Below are positions 43,250 through 55,274 of a stretch of DNA of 64,000 nucleotides, piece after piece. Location: the NCBI RefSeq assembly GCF_018812025.1, contig NC_063061.1:30691986-30755985 (forward strand). Direction: 5' to 3'. The first letter of the stretch is position 1; every line of letters begins with the position of its first letter. The DNA comes from Megalobrama amblycephala (Eukaryota; Chordata; Actinopteri; Cypriniformes; Xenocyprididae). Both the position numbers and the translations under genes were made by a program. The notes below the pieces were generated by a model. The model saw nothing but the letters and a program-made list of their open reading frames with translations, had not been told where the DNA came from and searched no databases.

Positions 43250-44215
43250 ATAAAAACTCTATTCATTTTCTCCATAGGGAAATTGATTTTTAATGATAAC
43301 TAACGACGAGGTTGTTAATCGATAGTATTTGCTTCAATTAAAGACGTCAGCCCACATTATTTCAACTTATTTTTTCAAAATAACCGTGTTTAACAGTGGG
43401 ATTCGTGGCGAAAAACTACATTACCCATGATGCTGTATAGAAAATTCCACCAATCAGATTCGAAACAAGCAAACCGCACCAAAAAAGCTATTTAGCTCCG
43501 CCCACTCCCATGAAGCGTTGCAAATTATGTAATCAAGATGGCCTCCCTGGTCTCTCAAAATACTTAAATATTTGCATATTTTGCAATAAACTTAAAATAT
43601 ATTGTTCTTATATAATCAACATTTTTAAATGAGTAGTTTTATAGTTCTCCATCATTTTTAATTCCATTATGCTGTTCGCAATGCTTAAAATAATCGTATT
43701 TAACAGGGGAATTCGTGGTGAAAAACTACATTACCCATGATGCTGTACAGAAAATTCCACCAATCAGAGTCGAAACAAGCAAACTGCACTAAAGGAGCTA
43801 TATAGCTCCGCCCACTCCCATGAAGCATTGCGAATTATGTAATCAAGACGGCCTTCCTGGTCTCCCAAAATACCTAAATATTTGCATATATATGCATATT
43901 TTGCAATAAACTTAAAATATATTGTTCTTATATATATAATATATATATATAATCAACAAGTTTTATATTTCTCCATTTTTCATTGTTCGCAGTGCTTCAT
44001 GGGATTGTAGTTCTTTCTGTTACTAAAGCCATTAAGTACCCAGTCTTGTACCTTTTTTTTGTCTGCTTTTCAAATACTTTTTTGTTTCCTCAGAGTTTGC
44101 AATATGATTCACCCCGTAGCTGGTTGGTTTGGTTCATTGCTTATACCGCTTTTAACAAAGACTTTTCAAAATCCCTATAGGAGAAATGAATGGGAAAAAA
44201 AAACTTCCAGAACCA
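43250..44215 (-). repeat. Interspersed repeat (TACCCATGGTGC family), minus copy with internal duplication
   Basis: It contains the blocks of 26390-26960 in inverted order. A unit of about 308 bp is present twice in tandem (43384 and 43692), each with aaaactacattacccatgat, attccaccaatcaga and tagctccgcccactcccatg. It ends with cctataggagaaatgaatgg near 44176. Confidence 0.75.
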
Positions 44216-44882
44216 ATGCTGCTAATAAAGTGGGCGGGCAGTGTTGCACTCTATGGCAGATAGGAGGAGTGATCAAGAAACCTGTTTGGGGTCCATCAGA
44301 AGTATGTTTATTTTGCAGTTTTAATTTTTTTTTTTAACTTGTGGCAGTCTGATGAAGTAAAGAGTCAAGACAGGGATATTTCTTCACGAAACACAAAATA
44401 TGGAAGGTCAAGTGCAAACGGTTTTAAATGCAACATGCTCAGGTTGTATACTGAATATTGAAAAAAATATATTTCAGATCATACAACACATACAAAAAAC
44501 TTCTCATACTGCACACATACATATGCATACTGCACAAGTACCATAGTATGCCATTCTGAATATATCCATTCGCATTCTGCCAGAAGTCACAAAGGTGTAC
44601 TGGCCCTATAGTTCACAAGAGGCAAATGTCCCCTGATTCCAGAGTGGGAGTGTGAGAAAGACAGCTGACCTTTCAGTTCACCCGGGGCAGGTAAGACTCT
44701 GATAGAAGCGGACACCCGAGCAAAAGCCGGCTTTAAAAAACCAGAACAGGGTGTTTGATGGGTAGGAACGTCTGCAGCTCCCTGAAGATGATAGTACACA
44801 CTGGGTAAGGACAAACACAAACAGCAAGCGATCGGTTTCATTGGAATGTGTTAGAAAGCCCTTAAAAAACCTCAGTACACAT

Positions 44883-47012
44883 TAGGGGCGTAACGGTTCT
44901 CTTAAAAAAAAAATGAACCGTACAGTTCTCCATACGCGGTTCATCTCAAACAACGCATACACATCTATAATATGGTTTGTTGAAAATAAATAAAACAGAC
45001 AAAGTTAGGCTAATATATGTTTCTGTCGATGGATACGCATTCTGGCTTCCCCTAAACTTTGTTCAGTGCGAGTGCCATAGTCTATGCTCGAATATGACCA
45101 GTCATTTATGCCGTCATCACCCGGGTGTTGACCTGAACAGCACACGTTGCTATTTGTGCTTAAACTAAACTAATTTAATCCTTGCCAATTTAAACATTCG
45201 AGCGCAAGGCGCGAAAGAGAACTCGCTCATGCACTAAAGATTTGTGCACTCATTCGAAGCGCGTATACAGCGTGCAAATGTTGAGGTCTCTTTCAAGTCT
45301 TGAGCTTGAACTGACAAATTCACAAAAAAAATTTCAGCATACCCGTCTTGGCGAGTATCCTATCAAACATAATAGGTTATGTCTTAAGTGAACTTAAACA
45401 CTCGAGAAAGAACGCATTTGTTTAGTATCAGTGTACTGTATCAGTGCATTGTATCTGATTTGTTGTTTAAATGGAGACCCTTTTCAAAAACGTAAACTTT
45501 GAAATCCTTTTTCAAAAGTTTGAGTTTTCAGGCTACCAAAACGCCGTTGTGGTGTAAATGAACGACCAAAACGCATAAAAAGTTTTCCGTTTTTAGTTGA
45601 AAACAGTGTCGTGTAAACAGCCCCTTAAAGTGAGAGCCGCCTAATTTACCTGCTGTCTGTTTGTAATGTTAATCAAAGGTGCCCAAGAATGCTTTTTCAC
45701 AAGATGTAATATAAGTCTAAGGTGTCCCCTGAATGTGTCTGTGAAGTTTCAGCTCAAAATACCCCATAGATTTTTTTAAATTAATTTTTTTAACTGCCTA
45801 TTTTGGGGCATCATTAACTATGCACTGATTTTTTCAGCGCGCCGCCCCTTTAAATCGCGTGCTCCCTGCCACACGAGCTCTCGATTATATTACAGCACAT
45901 TTACAAAGTTCACACAGCTAATATAACCCTCAAATGGATCTTTACAAGATGTTCGTCATGCATGCTGTATGCATGCTTCGAATTATGTGAGTAAAGTATT
46001 TATTTTGATGTTTATATTTGATTCTGAATGAGTTTGAGGCTATATACTCTGTGGCTAACGGCTAATGCTACACTGTTGGAGAGATTTATAAAGAATGAAG
46101 TTGTGTTTATGAATTATACAGACTGCAAGTGTTTACAAATGAAAATAGCGACGGCTCTTGTCTCCGTGAATACAGTAAGAAACGATGGTAACTTTAATCA
46201 CATTTAACAGTACATTAGCAACATGATAACGAAACATTTAGATAGACAATTTACAAATATCACTAAAAATATCATGCTATCATGGATCATGTCAGTTATT
46301 ATTGCTCCATCTGCCATTTTTCGCTATTGTTCTTGCTTGCTTACCTAGTCTGATGATTCAGCTGTGCAGATCCAGACTTTACTGGCTGCCCTTGTCTAAT
46401 GCCTTTCATAATGTTGGGATCATGGGCTGGCATATGCAAATATTGGGGCGTACACCCCGACTGTTACGGTGTTATGTTGAGATCCGCGTGTTTTCCGGAA
46501 GTCTTTTAAACAAATGAGATTTACATAAGAAAGAGAAAGCAACGGTGTTTGAGACTCACTGTATGTCATTTCCATGTACTGAACTCTTGTTATTCAACTA
46601 TGCCAAGGTAAATTCAAATTTTGAATCTAGGGCACCTTTAACCAAACAACAAAAGACATGGAAATTACTCACTGCTCTTGATTGAATTGCTTTTGTAACT
46701 TTAATAATGAGTCATCTTTATTTAATTAGTAAATATTATATGCAATGTTGTTTTTACATTTGATTAGCTATTTTATTTAATTTCTGTAAGCCTGAAAACT
46801 ACTGATACCTGAAAAGCACTGTTTATTTTATTTGTATCTTTACTGTATTTTTTTGTGCTGTTGCTTGTAGTTTGATTATTTGTTCTTATTTTATTTATTT
46901 TTGTTTGACAGTATAGTCCTTCCCCCCCTGAACATACCACATACCGAATCGTACAGAAACCGTGACCATACCATGATAAAAACCGTGAGTAATTTGAATC
47001 ATTGCACCCCTA
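44883..47012. mobile_element. hAT-type element with perfect target duplication, carrying nested MITEs
   Basis: The left end TAGGGGCGTAACGGTTC and the right end (complement TAGGGGTGCAATGATTC) are flanked by a perfect GTACACAT duplication (44875-44882 and 47013-47020). Inside are an AGGTG-family MITE (45675-46641) and a gcgttttggtcgttc-type fragment near 45480-45625. No transposase frame remains. Confidence 0.9.
45675..46641 (+). mobile_element. AGGTG-family MITE
   Basis: It begins aaaggtgcccaagaatgc and ends tctagggcacctttaa. The interior includes acaagatgtaatataagtct, aatggatctttacaagatgt and ttgtgtttatgaattataca. It shares long stretches with 54613 and 58126. Confidence 0.85.
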
Positions 47013-47742
47013 GTACACATACACGGCACATTTTACATTAACAGAATGAACATCATTTTTAAGGATCAGATCATGAGATAATAGAGAGAGAAAAAAAAAC
47101 ATCTACTATAAAAGTTCACTGCAACTTCCAACAAGAACATTTACTGAACTACAGCAAAAATGACTCATCTATACTTTCCCACAATTTCCTGACGTCACAC
47201 AGATAAATACATGTTGCTGTTTGAGCAGCAAACTCAAGCACAGCACACAAAGGGGGCGTTCCTTAAACAGACCGCTTAGAGAGAGGCTGAAAAATAGTCA
47301 CGAAACACAGAATAAATAAATATAAGCATAACAATGCTTGATATGACTGCATTAAATCTTTATACTGTGTTCGGGACCTGACTCCTGAAATAATAGTTAC
47401 TACACTCTAAAACACTCTGACATCTTTTGACATTTGAGACATTATTCAGTTTTCTTATGAAGCTATTTTCAAGGAACCACACATGCACACACACACATTC
47501 TGACTGGGTTTTGTCCTGCAGGTGACTTTCTCAAAGACCTTCAAGCTGAGAGCAATTAGGTTTAAGAGCAGTGAATCTCTGTTTTACTAAGGTGAAAGGC
47601 TGTTATTCAGCTCACCTAACACAGTTGGTTCACTGTAGGTGTAAGAAAATAACACCAGTCTGAGACAATTAGTGGACAGTAATATTAATATGCAAGTGAA
47701 AAGTTCACCTGCCTCATTATATTACAATAAATAAATGTTAAA

Positions 47743-47976
47743 AGGTTAGTTTACCCAAAAGTAAAAAAAAAAAAAAAAACTGATATTATTTACTCCCATT
47801 CATGTTGTTCCACACCGACTGTATAACACAAAATACTTTTTTTTTTTTTTTAAAGGCTGTTCATGTTGGGGTTTTTTTATTTGCACAGAAGGAAGCAACT
47901 CATACAAGTATGAAATGACGTGATGGTGAGTAAATGACAGAATTTTCTTTTTTTAGTTGAACTATTTCTTTAAAGC
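47743..47976. mobile_element. Short Angel-like MITE
   Basis: The left half (ggttagtttacccaaaagta) and the right half (gtgagtaaatgacagaattt, gttgaactatttctttaa) are inverted around a poly-T core. About 230 bp, diverged. Confidence 0.65.
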
Positions 47977-48310
47977 ACCCAATCATACCTCACTGACTCA
48001 CTGTGACATTCATTACTTCAATCAGTCCACCTTACCATCCTCCCACTGCAGTGAAATTCCCTCATGTTTCCCTGCGCTGACAATCAGGAGTGCACATCTT
48101 CACTATAGATGAAGATAAGAAGTCAATCTCAAAGAAATAAAAAAACAACAACAACCCCATATGGGTTTGTTTTGGAGGTTGAAGATGTGCACAAGAGTCT
48201 TTTGGTGTGTTTTTAAGCTGATGTTTTAACATGTGAATTTAAATGTATGTATATATTTAATGAATATATATTTAAAATGATTAAAAAAACACTTATGTTT
48301 TGTTTATAGT

Positions 48311-48341
48311 ACTTATTTTGAATATTATATACTGCATATAC

Positions 48342-48379
<38 letters not shown>

Positions 48380-48481
48380 TATCATATATATACATATACA
48401 TCCATACACATATCATATATATATATATATACACACACATATACAGTATTGTATATACAGTATATAATATTCAAAATAAGT
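48311..48481. repeat. Hairpin with perfect 24-bp arms and a TA/CA core
   Basis: Arms at 48311-48334 (acttattttgaatattatat, actg) and 48458-48481 are exact reverse complements. The core is two (TA)n and (AC)n blocks. It abuts the larger palindrome at 48483. Confidence 0.9.
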
Positions 48482-48482
48482 G

Positions 48483-48613
48483 AATCTAATAAGTACTAGT
48501 AAGGAATATGCAGTGATTATTAACTGATTATGTTCTAGTCACTATTAGAATACATATTAGTAGGCTTTCTAATGAATACAAGAGACATACAAAATAGAGA
48601 TGTAAATTATTAT

Positions 48614-48644
<31 letters not shown>

Positions 48645-48656
48645 GATATGTGTATG

Positions 48657-48746
<90 letters not shown>

Positions 48747-48890
48747 TACATACATACACACAATAATTTACATCTCTATTTTTCATGTCTCTTGTATTCA
48801 TTAGAAAGCCTACTAATATGTATTCTAATAGTGACTAGAACATAATCAGTTAATAATCACTGCATATTCCTTACTAGTACTTATTAGATG
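48483..48890. repeat. 408-bp palindrome with TA core
   Basis: The left arm, 48483-48620 (aataagtactagtaaggaat, gtctctt-type words, atagagatgtaaattatt), and the right arm, 48756-48890, are almost exact reverse complements. The centre is (GT)n(TA)n(CA)n, with about 70 bases of pure TA at 48660-48727. YIYIYI frames on both strands are artefacts. Confidence 0.93.
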
Positions 48891-49137
48891 CCTATTTATG
48901 AGGCAAAAATCTAATTTGTTTAATTTACTACTGTGAATGCTTTCATAGTTTTAAAAAAAAGTTTCTAAAGTCTATGTTTTACTAGTAGTCTATTCAATTA
49001 AATTAATAAACTAGAATAAACACTAGGCATCTGTCATGCTCTTTCTCTCTTTCTTTCTCACTCACTCACTCGAGCTCGCGGACTCACATCAATTGATCCA
49101 TACAGGCAGCCCCCCCTCTTCTATTTATGTGAGGGGG

Positions 49138-49145
49138 TATAAAAG
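49138..49145 (+). promoter_or_regulatory. crhbp TATA box
   Basis: tataaaag lies 72-79 bases before the crhbp start codon, just after gtgaggggg. Transcription would be expected to begin at about 49168, giving a 5' UTR of about 50 bases. A regulated, TATA-type promoter contrasts with the TATA-less aggf1 promoter. Confidence 0.8.
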
Positions 49146-49216
49146 GAGCAGTCTGGTCGGGAGCTCTCGGAATTTTTCTCTTTTTGCTCAAATCCACGCG
49201 GACAGACGGCACGGAG

Positions 49217-49303
49217 ATGTCGGGCACTTCGCGCGCACAGCTGTGTTTCCTCCTGTTGAGCGTCACGGCTCTCCGAGGACACGCGCGCTTTCTGGACATA
49301 CAG
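49217..49303 (+). CDS. crhbp: crhbp exon 1: signal peptide
   Basis: It encodes 29 residues: a short n-region, the hydrophobic core LCFLLLSVTAL, and RGHARFLDIQ after the likely cleavage region. Donor cag|gtgaga, phase 0. Confidence 0.95.
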
Positions 49304-52300
49304 GTGAGATATTCACACCTGCTCACACACATAGACACAATCATTAGAGTAGATTTATACAACTTCTGATGTGTATATCCTTTACTGTGACCTCAATATG
49401 TTGTTTTTTTTTAATTAGTACTTTGGCATTTAACATTCATTATACAATGTAATGTTTGTATATGATAAATAATATATATGATAGCCTATATATTTATAGC
49501 TAAATGATGTGTATGTACAATTTGTATTATACCATTCATTGTGAGTGTATGCACTGTAAAATATGTACTTAAAGCATTTCTTTAACATCTAAATTGAAAG
49601 GCTTGATTCAATGCAAAACCATTGTTTAATATGACTAAAGCATGGTGAAAGTAGTGCACATAAATATGTATGATTAAATATATGCTTTTGTATATTATAA
49701 TGTATTTTGTATAATATTTTAGAGCCTTTTATGAAACTTTCAAGCTCTTTCCAACCATTTTGGAAAAATCCTATTGTTATTTTCTTGAGCACAACTGATT
49801 GAAATGCAATCCTAATTTATTAATATTGCTTGTTTTTACCATGTCCTGTTTCTTGTTGTTTTATCAGGATAACGAGATCAGCCCAGAAGGATTATTATCT
49901 CTGCTGAGCTCTGAATTAAAGCGAGAGTTACCAGAGGAGTTTGTGTACCGCAGAGCGCTGAGTGAGTGACAACCTCTGGGATTTTATTTGCCAAAAAAAC
50001 ACACGTCTCACAATGACGTATCATGATGTTGACTTCAGATTTGTTTTAATAAACACATTTTTTTACTGTCCAATTGATATGGTTGCACAATATGGCACTG
50101 CTTAATATTTAAAGAGTGGTTATTCATCACATATACTATGTATATTTTCATTGGGTACAGCCCTTTCACCTTTTCTTGTCTTTATCTTCCTCCGTGTCTC
50201 TCAGGATGTCTGGATATGGTGGCCATAGAGGGTCAGTTTACGTTTACAGCAGAACGTCCACAGTTAAACTGTGCCGTGTTTTTCATTGGCGAGCCTAGTG
50301 ACATCATTAGCATCGAGTATGATTCGGTCAACATCGACTGCAGAGGAGGAGACTTCATAAAGGTGAAATGTTCACACATGCACTGTAAAAAAGAATTGTT
50401 GGTTTAACTTAAAAAAGTAAGTTACCTGATTACCTTGAAATCGAGTTCATTGAAATTAAAAATTTGAGTTAATGCGATGAAGGCGACTGGTTTAATCGAC
50501 GGAAACCCAAATTTATTATGTTATCTGAACCATGAGTTGATTTGACAAAAGAAAAAATGTGATAACAAATCATGAAGATAATTTTTGCACATACACAATT
50601 CATTACCCATAACAACTTACATGCTTGTTGTTTTTCTGTCTTGATTACAAAATGTGATTTAATTGTATTACAGACACTTATTTTATTATACATATAGAGA
50701 AAAACAGCAGGTGTGTTTGGGTGTATTTCTGTACCTGTGCATTGTACACTAAGCATCACATGTGATGTCATTTTAAGCCAAACCGTACACAAACAACCTT
50801 ATTTACATTGATCAAACACATTCTGCTCTAAAAAAATTTAATAAAAGATCCAGTTAAGCAAAACTGCAAAAGTAAATCCAAACTAATTTCGTCATACATT
50901 CGGAAAAAGTTCAGCTTTCATGGACTGTGCAAGGTTTATGCTAATTAAATGCAGTTTAATTGGACTGAAAAACGCACACGGGATATTGTTACAGTTAATG
51001 TGCTGAATTAATTCCTGTTCAATGGAACGGACATGAAATAAACGGAAATTCATTACAATTTATTAGCACTGAAACAAAACTGGCATGAACTCAACTGACC
51101 TGGAACTATTGCAGTCGGGTTTGAACTGAAGGGAATTATGTAAACCGAACCTGACCTGAACTAAATTGAGTTCAACACAGTTAACTTGAACTGAAAAGAA
51201 CTACACTGGGGAAAAAGGATGGCTTTACAGCAATTTTCACTCAGAAATTGCTTGTATATTTGAAAATGGAAAGTAACACATTGAATCAAACATTATATTT
51301 TAAAGTAGTATTTTCTTGTAAAATGTTCCCCAATAATCATCTTTGAACAATCATTTTTATAGTACACTGAATGCAGTAGATGCTGTTAAATGCAAACTTT
51401 TTTTTTTTTTTTTTTAATCTTGAAGGTATTTGATGGCTGGGTTATGAAGGGCGAGAAGTTTCCCAGCACACAGGACCATCTTCTTCCTCTGTACGAGCGT
51501 TATTCTGATTACTGCGAAACCGGAGTGTCTCGACCAATCACACGGTCATCTCAGAATGTCGCCATGCTGTTCTTCAGACTCCACCAATCAGGAAGCAGCT
51601 TCACAGTAACATTCCGCAAACTCATCAACCCGTTCCGTAAGTGCACGTGTTTTTTTTTAAACGTGGCATTTTGCAAGTACTAATGAACTTTTGGTTTCGT
51701 CCCAAAGGGTTCAGAGCATGGCTCATGCCTCATGCAGAATCCATGCTCAAAGCTTAACTTGTAAAATACTGATGGTTAACCATCTGTCTCTCTCTCTTTT
51801 TGTAGCCTGTAATGTTGTCTCTCAGACCCCAGAGGGCAGTTTCACCATGGTCATTCCACAGCAGCACAGGAACTGCAGTTTCTCCATAATCTATCCAGTT
51901 GAGATCCAGATTGGAGAGCTCAGTCTTGGTCAACACAATGATCTCAAGGTGAGCATACAGGTACATCTCATTTCCGGTCAAGAATCATAGCATTTACACA
52001 AAATATATCTGTATGATGAGTTTGAGACTTCTGCTTTATCTACGTAGCGGTCCGTTCTCGGCTGTGCTGGTTCTGGAGACTTTGTCGAGCTTCTGGGCGG
52101 AAACGGCATGGACACATCCAAGATGTTCCCTATGGCAGATCTCTGCTACTCCTTTAATGGACCAGGTGAGAATTCCCTCTTTATCTCTTGTGCATCTTCA
52201 TTTAGAGTGCAAAGAATCGTATAAACCTGCCCATATCTCTCTTCCCTTCAGCTCAAATGAAGGTCGGCTGTGATAACACTGTGGTCAGAATGGTGTCGAG

Positions 52301-52406
52301 CGGGAAGTTTGTAAATCGAGTTAGTTTCCGATATCGGCTACTGGGCCACCAAGAGCTTCAGCAGATGAAGGGCAACAGCGTTGAAGACGTGTGTTTAAGA
52401 GCATAA
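49217..52406 (+). CDS. crhbp: CRHBP orthologue: corticotropin-releasing-hormone binding protein
   Basis: Seven coding exons with GT-AG borders and consistent phases: 49217-49303, 49868-49961, 50205-50362, 51426-51636, 51806-51948, 52048-52165, 52252-52406 (stop TAA). They total 966 bp, 321 residues; human CRHBP is 322. A signal peptide (hydrophobic core CFLLLSVTAL, about residues 10-19) predicts secretion. The mature chain has ten cysteines (C62 RCLD, then LNCA, DCRG, YCET, PCNV, NCSF, GCAG, LCYS, GCDN, VCLR), matching the family's five disulfides, and an N-glycosylation site at N206 (NCS). Arg58 and Asp64 correspond to human residues I recall as hormone-contacting. The protein sequesters CRH and urocortin/urotensin-I-type peptides and dampens the stress axis. 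The gene is intact. Start chosen: only ATG before the signal peptide and downstream of the TATA box. Confidence 0.97.
49868..50362 (+). CDS. crhbp: crhbp exons 2-3: N-terminal ligand-binding region
   Basis: Exon 2 (49868-49961) encodes residues 30-60 plus one base, ending VYRRAL. Exon 3 (50205-50362) continues RCLDMVAIEGQFTFTAERPQ and ends FIK. R58 and D64 lie here. The split codon A|GA gives Arg61. Confidence 0.95.
51426..51948 (+). CDS. crhbp: crhbp exons 4-5: central domain and glycosylation site
   Basis: Exon 4 (51426-51636) begins VFDGWVMKGEKFPSTQDHLL and ends INPF. Exon 5 (51806-51948) begins PCNVVSQTPEGSFTMVIPQQ and contains RNCSFSIIYPVEI with the conserved N-glycosylation sequon. A poly-T tract precedes the exon 4 acceptor. 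Confidence 0.95.
52048..52406 (+). CDS. crhbp: crhbp exons 6-7: C-terminal domain
   Basis: Exon 6 (52048-52165) encodes GCAGSGDFVELLGGNGMD and SKMFPMADLCYSFNGP. Exon 7 (52252-52406) encodes AQMKVGCDNTVVRMVSSGKF and ends EDVCLRA before TAA. Both stretches are highly conserved in the family. Confidence 0.96.
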
Positions 52407-52576
52407 GACCCTCTCCCTGTTCCCTGCTCTTGTTAGGGGGGGGATGCCAAACTGACTTGAGTTTGAGCCTGTATATTTTCCTTATTAAAAAATTATTTAT
52501 TTTTTGCCTCATCTTTTCATTTGACTCTTCTGTTCTTTTTAATATCATGAACTTGTAAGATCTGTGGCTGATGTTA

Positions 52577-52582
52577 AATAAA
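52577..52582 (+). terminator. crhbp polyadenylation signal
   Basis: AATAAA lies 171 bases after the stop codon, followed about 25-40 bases later by a GT-rich stretch (tgttttgttcagcatgtttc). This implies a 3' UTR of about 200 bases. Confidence 0.75.
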
Positions 52583-52905
52583 AACATGTACTTGTATTGG
52601 TGCACATCACTGTTTTGTTCAGCATGTTTCATTTTGAAGTGCCCAAATTAAAACTGGAATCTAGCGAGCGGTACCGCACAAGTATTAAAATACAGTCTGT
52701 ACGAAAAATGTAATTGTCTTTATTTATTTATCTGTATTAAAGAACTTTTGTAATAAAATCAGTCGACATGAGCAAAGCAAACTCTGGTTACAGTAATTAT
52801 TAATTTTACATCAGAAAACACTGACATTTACTCATCAAATTATGTCACAAATTACTTGGTGACCAAGCTCGAACTTACAGTGCAAAAGGTGAATATAAAC
52901 ACATC

Positions 52906-52909
<4 letters not shown>

Positions 52910-52941
<32 letters not shown>
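52910..52941. repeat. (TA)n microsatellite
   Basis: About 32 bases of alternating AT downstream of crhbp. Confidence 0.95.
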
Positions 52942-52943
<2 letters not shown>

Positions 52944-52949
52944 GAATTT

Positions 52950-53900
52950 GCAATGCTTTTTGTTTTTTTTTCAGTGCCATTAAAACAGCAGAATCTAATT
53001 ATCTCACGGTATGTAATTTTTGTTACCCAATGTCAGCAGTCATCATGCGCTAAAAAGCAATTATTGCTTGAGAATATCAATGCTTATTTATGAATGCAAA
53101 GCAAAATGTCAAAGCACTCTAGTATACATCAGCTGCATTGTAATTAAGCCCTTTTATCAAAAAATGTAATCACATCTAAAACTCTACACGCCAGAACAAG
53201 ATACACGACTATCCTTTTAATGAGCTCAAGTCATTTGGGCCTCTTCATGAAAATTGCTGCCCTGAATTCAATAGACTGCAATTAATCACTATTGTTAAAT
53301 CAACAGATCGATTAATGTTTTATCGTCACACTCTTGTACTGCAAATGCTTGCCATTATCGCTGACAAAGTGCTCACATCATGACCGCATAGGAGATCAGT
53401 TTTGCCTTATCCTGTCAAATCTGTCCTATGATGGAGGGCACGTCTTTCTTGTGCATGCGCCAGGCGTCGTCAAGGTCCCCTCAACATCTTGACTGTCCCC
53501 CAACATGACGCAGACACTAAAAGAAGTGGTGGTACTTAAAGGAATAGTTCACCCAAAAGTTATTATTATATACTGCTATTTAAAAATGGGTTATATAAAC
53601 TTTTCTTGCTAGTTATGTTAAACACATTACGTTCTTGGTCCATGCAATAAACGCATGTCCCTGAATGAACATGGTTTTATAGCATATTTTTTAACTGCTC
53701 GAGTAATGTTAATGGGTGTGAAATCGTGTTCCATCGCCAGGCTGTGCTGGGGAGGAGGGAGGGGGCATGAGATCATTGCAGGGAGGGATAAGCCCCCCCT
53801 TGACACCAGGCCTGAGTTGGATGCATTTAGCCTAAATTAAATTCTTTTTGTGCCAGATAAATACTGATCTTTTTGTAACTGAATTATATAATGTAGCTGC
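52950..53900. other. Intergenic DNA downstream of crhbp
   Basis: No gene recognised. A 20-base Angel-like end (ggaatagttcacccaaaag) occurs at about 53541 without a partner. The plus frame at 53655-53840 is not protein-like. Confidence 0.4.
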
Positions 53901-53908
53901 TCCTTTAA

Positions 53909-55270
53909 AGTCCCCCTGTGGTAAAAATCAGGATTTTAATGTTGTTTATACATCTGTGTGGTGTTTTTAATATACTTTAATACAAACCATGTGCAAATTC
54001 ATAAGTCAACACCATTGTGAGTATTTTCTATTTAAAATTGCGGTGATCTGGAAGGCGGTTTGAAATTGCTGACGTCAATTGTAACCAATCGTGTCAACGT
54101 GCCGGTGGGCTTTAGCATGTCATTAACTTGAACTGCTCTCTGAAGCGGGAGAGTTTCAAGAAGCCAGGTTATCCTGGCATATTTTTCTGTTGATATGAAA
54201 AATCAGGTATATTAGCAATATAACGGGTGTATATTACGATGTTATGATAAACTATATTCCTTTCTCCACTGACTTTCTGAGTTGTTCAGAGCGTTTCTAA
54301 GGTTGCTGATTCGCAAACGGGAGCATGGTTTGTAACGTTAGCAACACATTATTAGCAGCTGTTTGATGACGTAGCCAAGCAAAAGGCTAATCATGTTAAT
54401 TAGTCATGTATCCGACATTGTAAAAAGCGATACAATTGTGCAGTTTTTTACCTCAGTAAGTTGACCAAGTGAATCTCTGAGCTTGTGCATGTGAGTGGAG
54501 GCGGAGCTAATTAGCATATTCATAGATCCGCGTATAATTAATGAAGCAAGTGTGTAGTTACATTCAGGATTTTTTTTTAAATGTGTCATTTTGGTGATCA
54601 AAGATGAGTTTTAAAGGTGCCCTAGAACCAGATTTTACAAGATGTAATATAAGTCTAAGGTGTCCCCTGAATGTGTCTGTCAAGTTTCAGCTCAAAATAC
54701 CCCATAGATTTTTTTAAATTAATTTTTTTAACTGCCTATTTTGGGGCATCATTACCTATGCACCGATTCAGGCTGCGGCCCCTTTAAATCGCACGCTCCC
54801 TGCCCCCCGAACTCTCGACTATAACACAGTGCATTTACAAAGTTCACACAGCTAATATAACCCTCAAATAGATCTTTACAAGATGTTCGTCATGCATACT
54901 GCATGTATGCGTCGGATCATGTGAGTATAGTATTTATTTGGATGTTTACATTTGATTCTGAATGAGTTTGAGGCTGTGCTCCGTGGCTAAAGCTAACATT
55001 ACACACTGTTGGAGAGATTTATAAAGAATGAAGTTGTGTTTATGAATTATACAGACTGCAAGTGTTTAAAAATGAAAATAGCGACGGCTCTTGTCTCCGT
55101 GAATACAGTAAGAAACGATGGTAACTTTAACCACATTTAATAGTACATTAGCAACATGCTAACGAAACATTTAGAAAGACAATTCACAAATATCACTAAA
55201 AATATCATGTAATCATGGATCATGTTAGTTATTATTGCTCCATCTGCCATTTATTGATTAGAGGGGGACT
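53909..55270. mobile_element. TTAA-flanked element with AGTCCCCCT ends, carrying an AGGTG-family MITE
   Basis: AGTCCCCCT at 53909 after TTAA (53905-53908) and AGGGGGACT ending at 55270 before TTAA (55271-55274) are inverted ends with matching TTAA. From 54613 the sequence switches, again at a TTAA, to the AGGTG family (aaaggtgccctagaaccag). That copy lacks its normal right end: after ctccatctgccattt it passes straight into gattagagggggact. Confidence 0.75.
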
Positions 55271-55274
55271 TTAA

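Noticed and set aside
48528..48845. YIYIYI frames
   Set aside because: Translations of the TA core of a palindrome.
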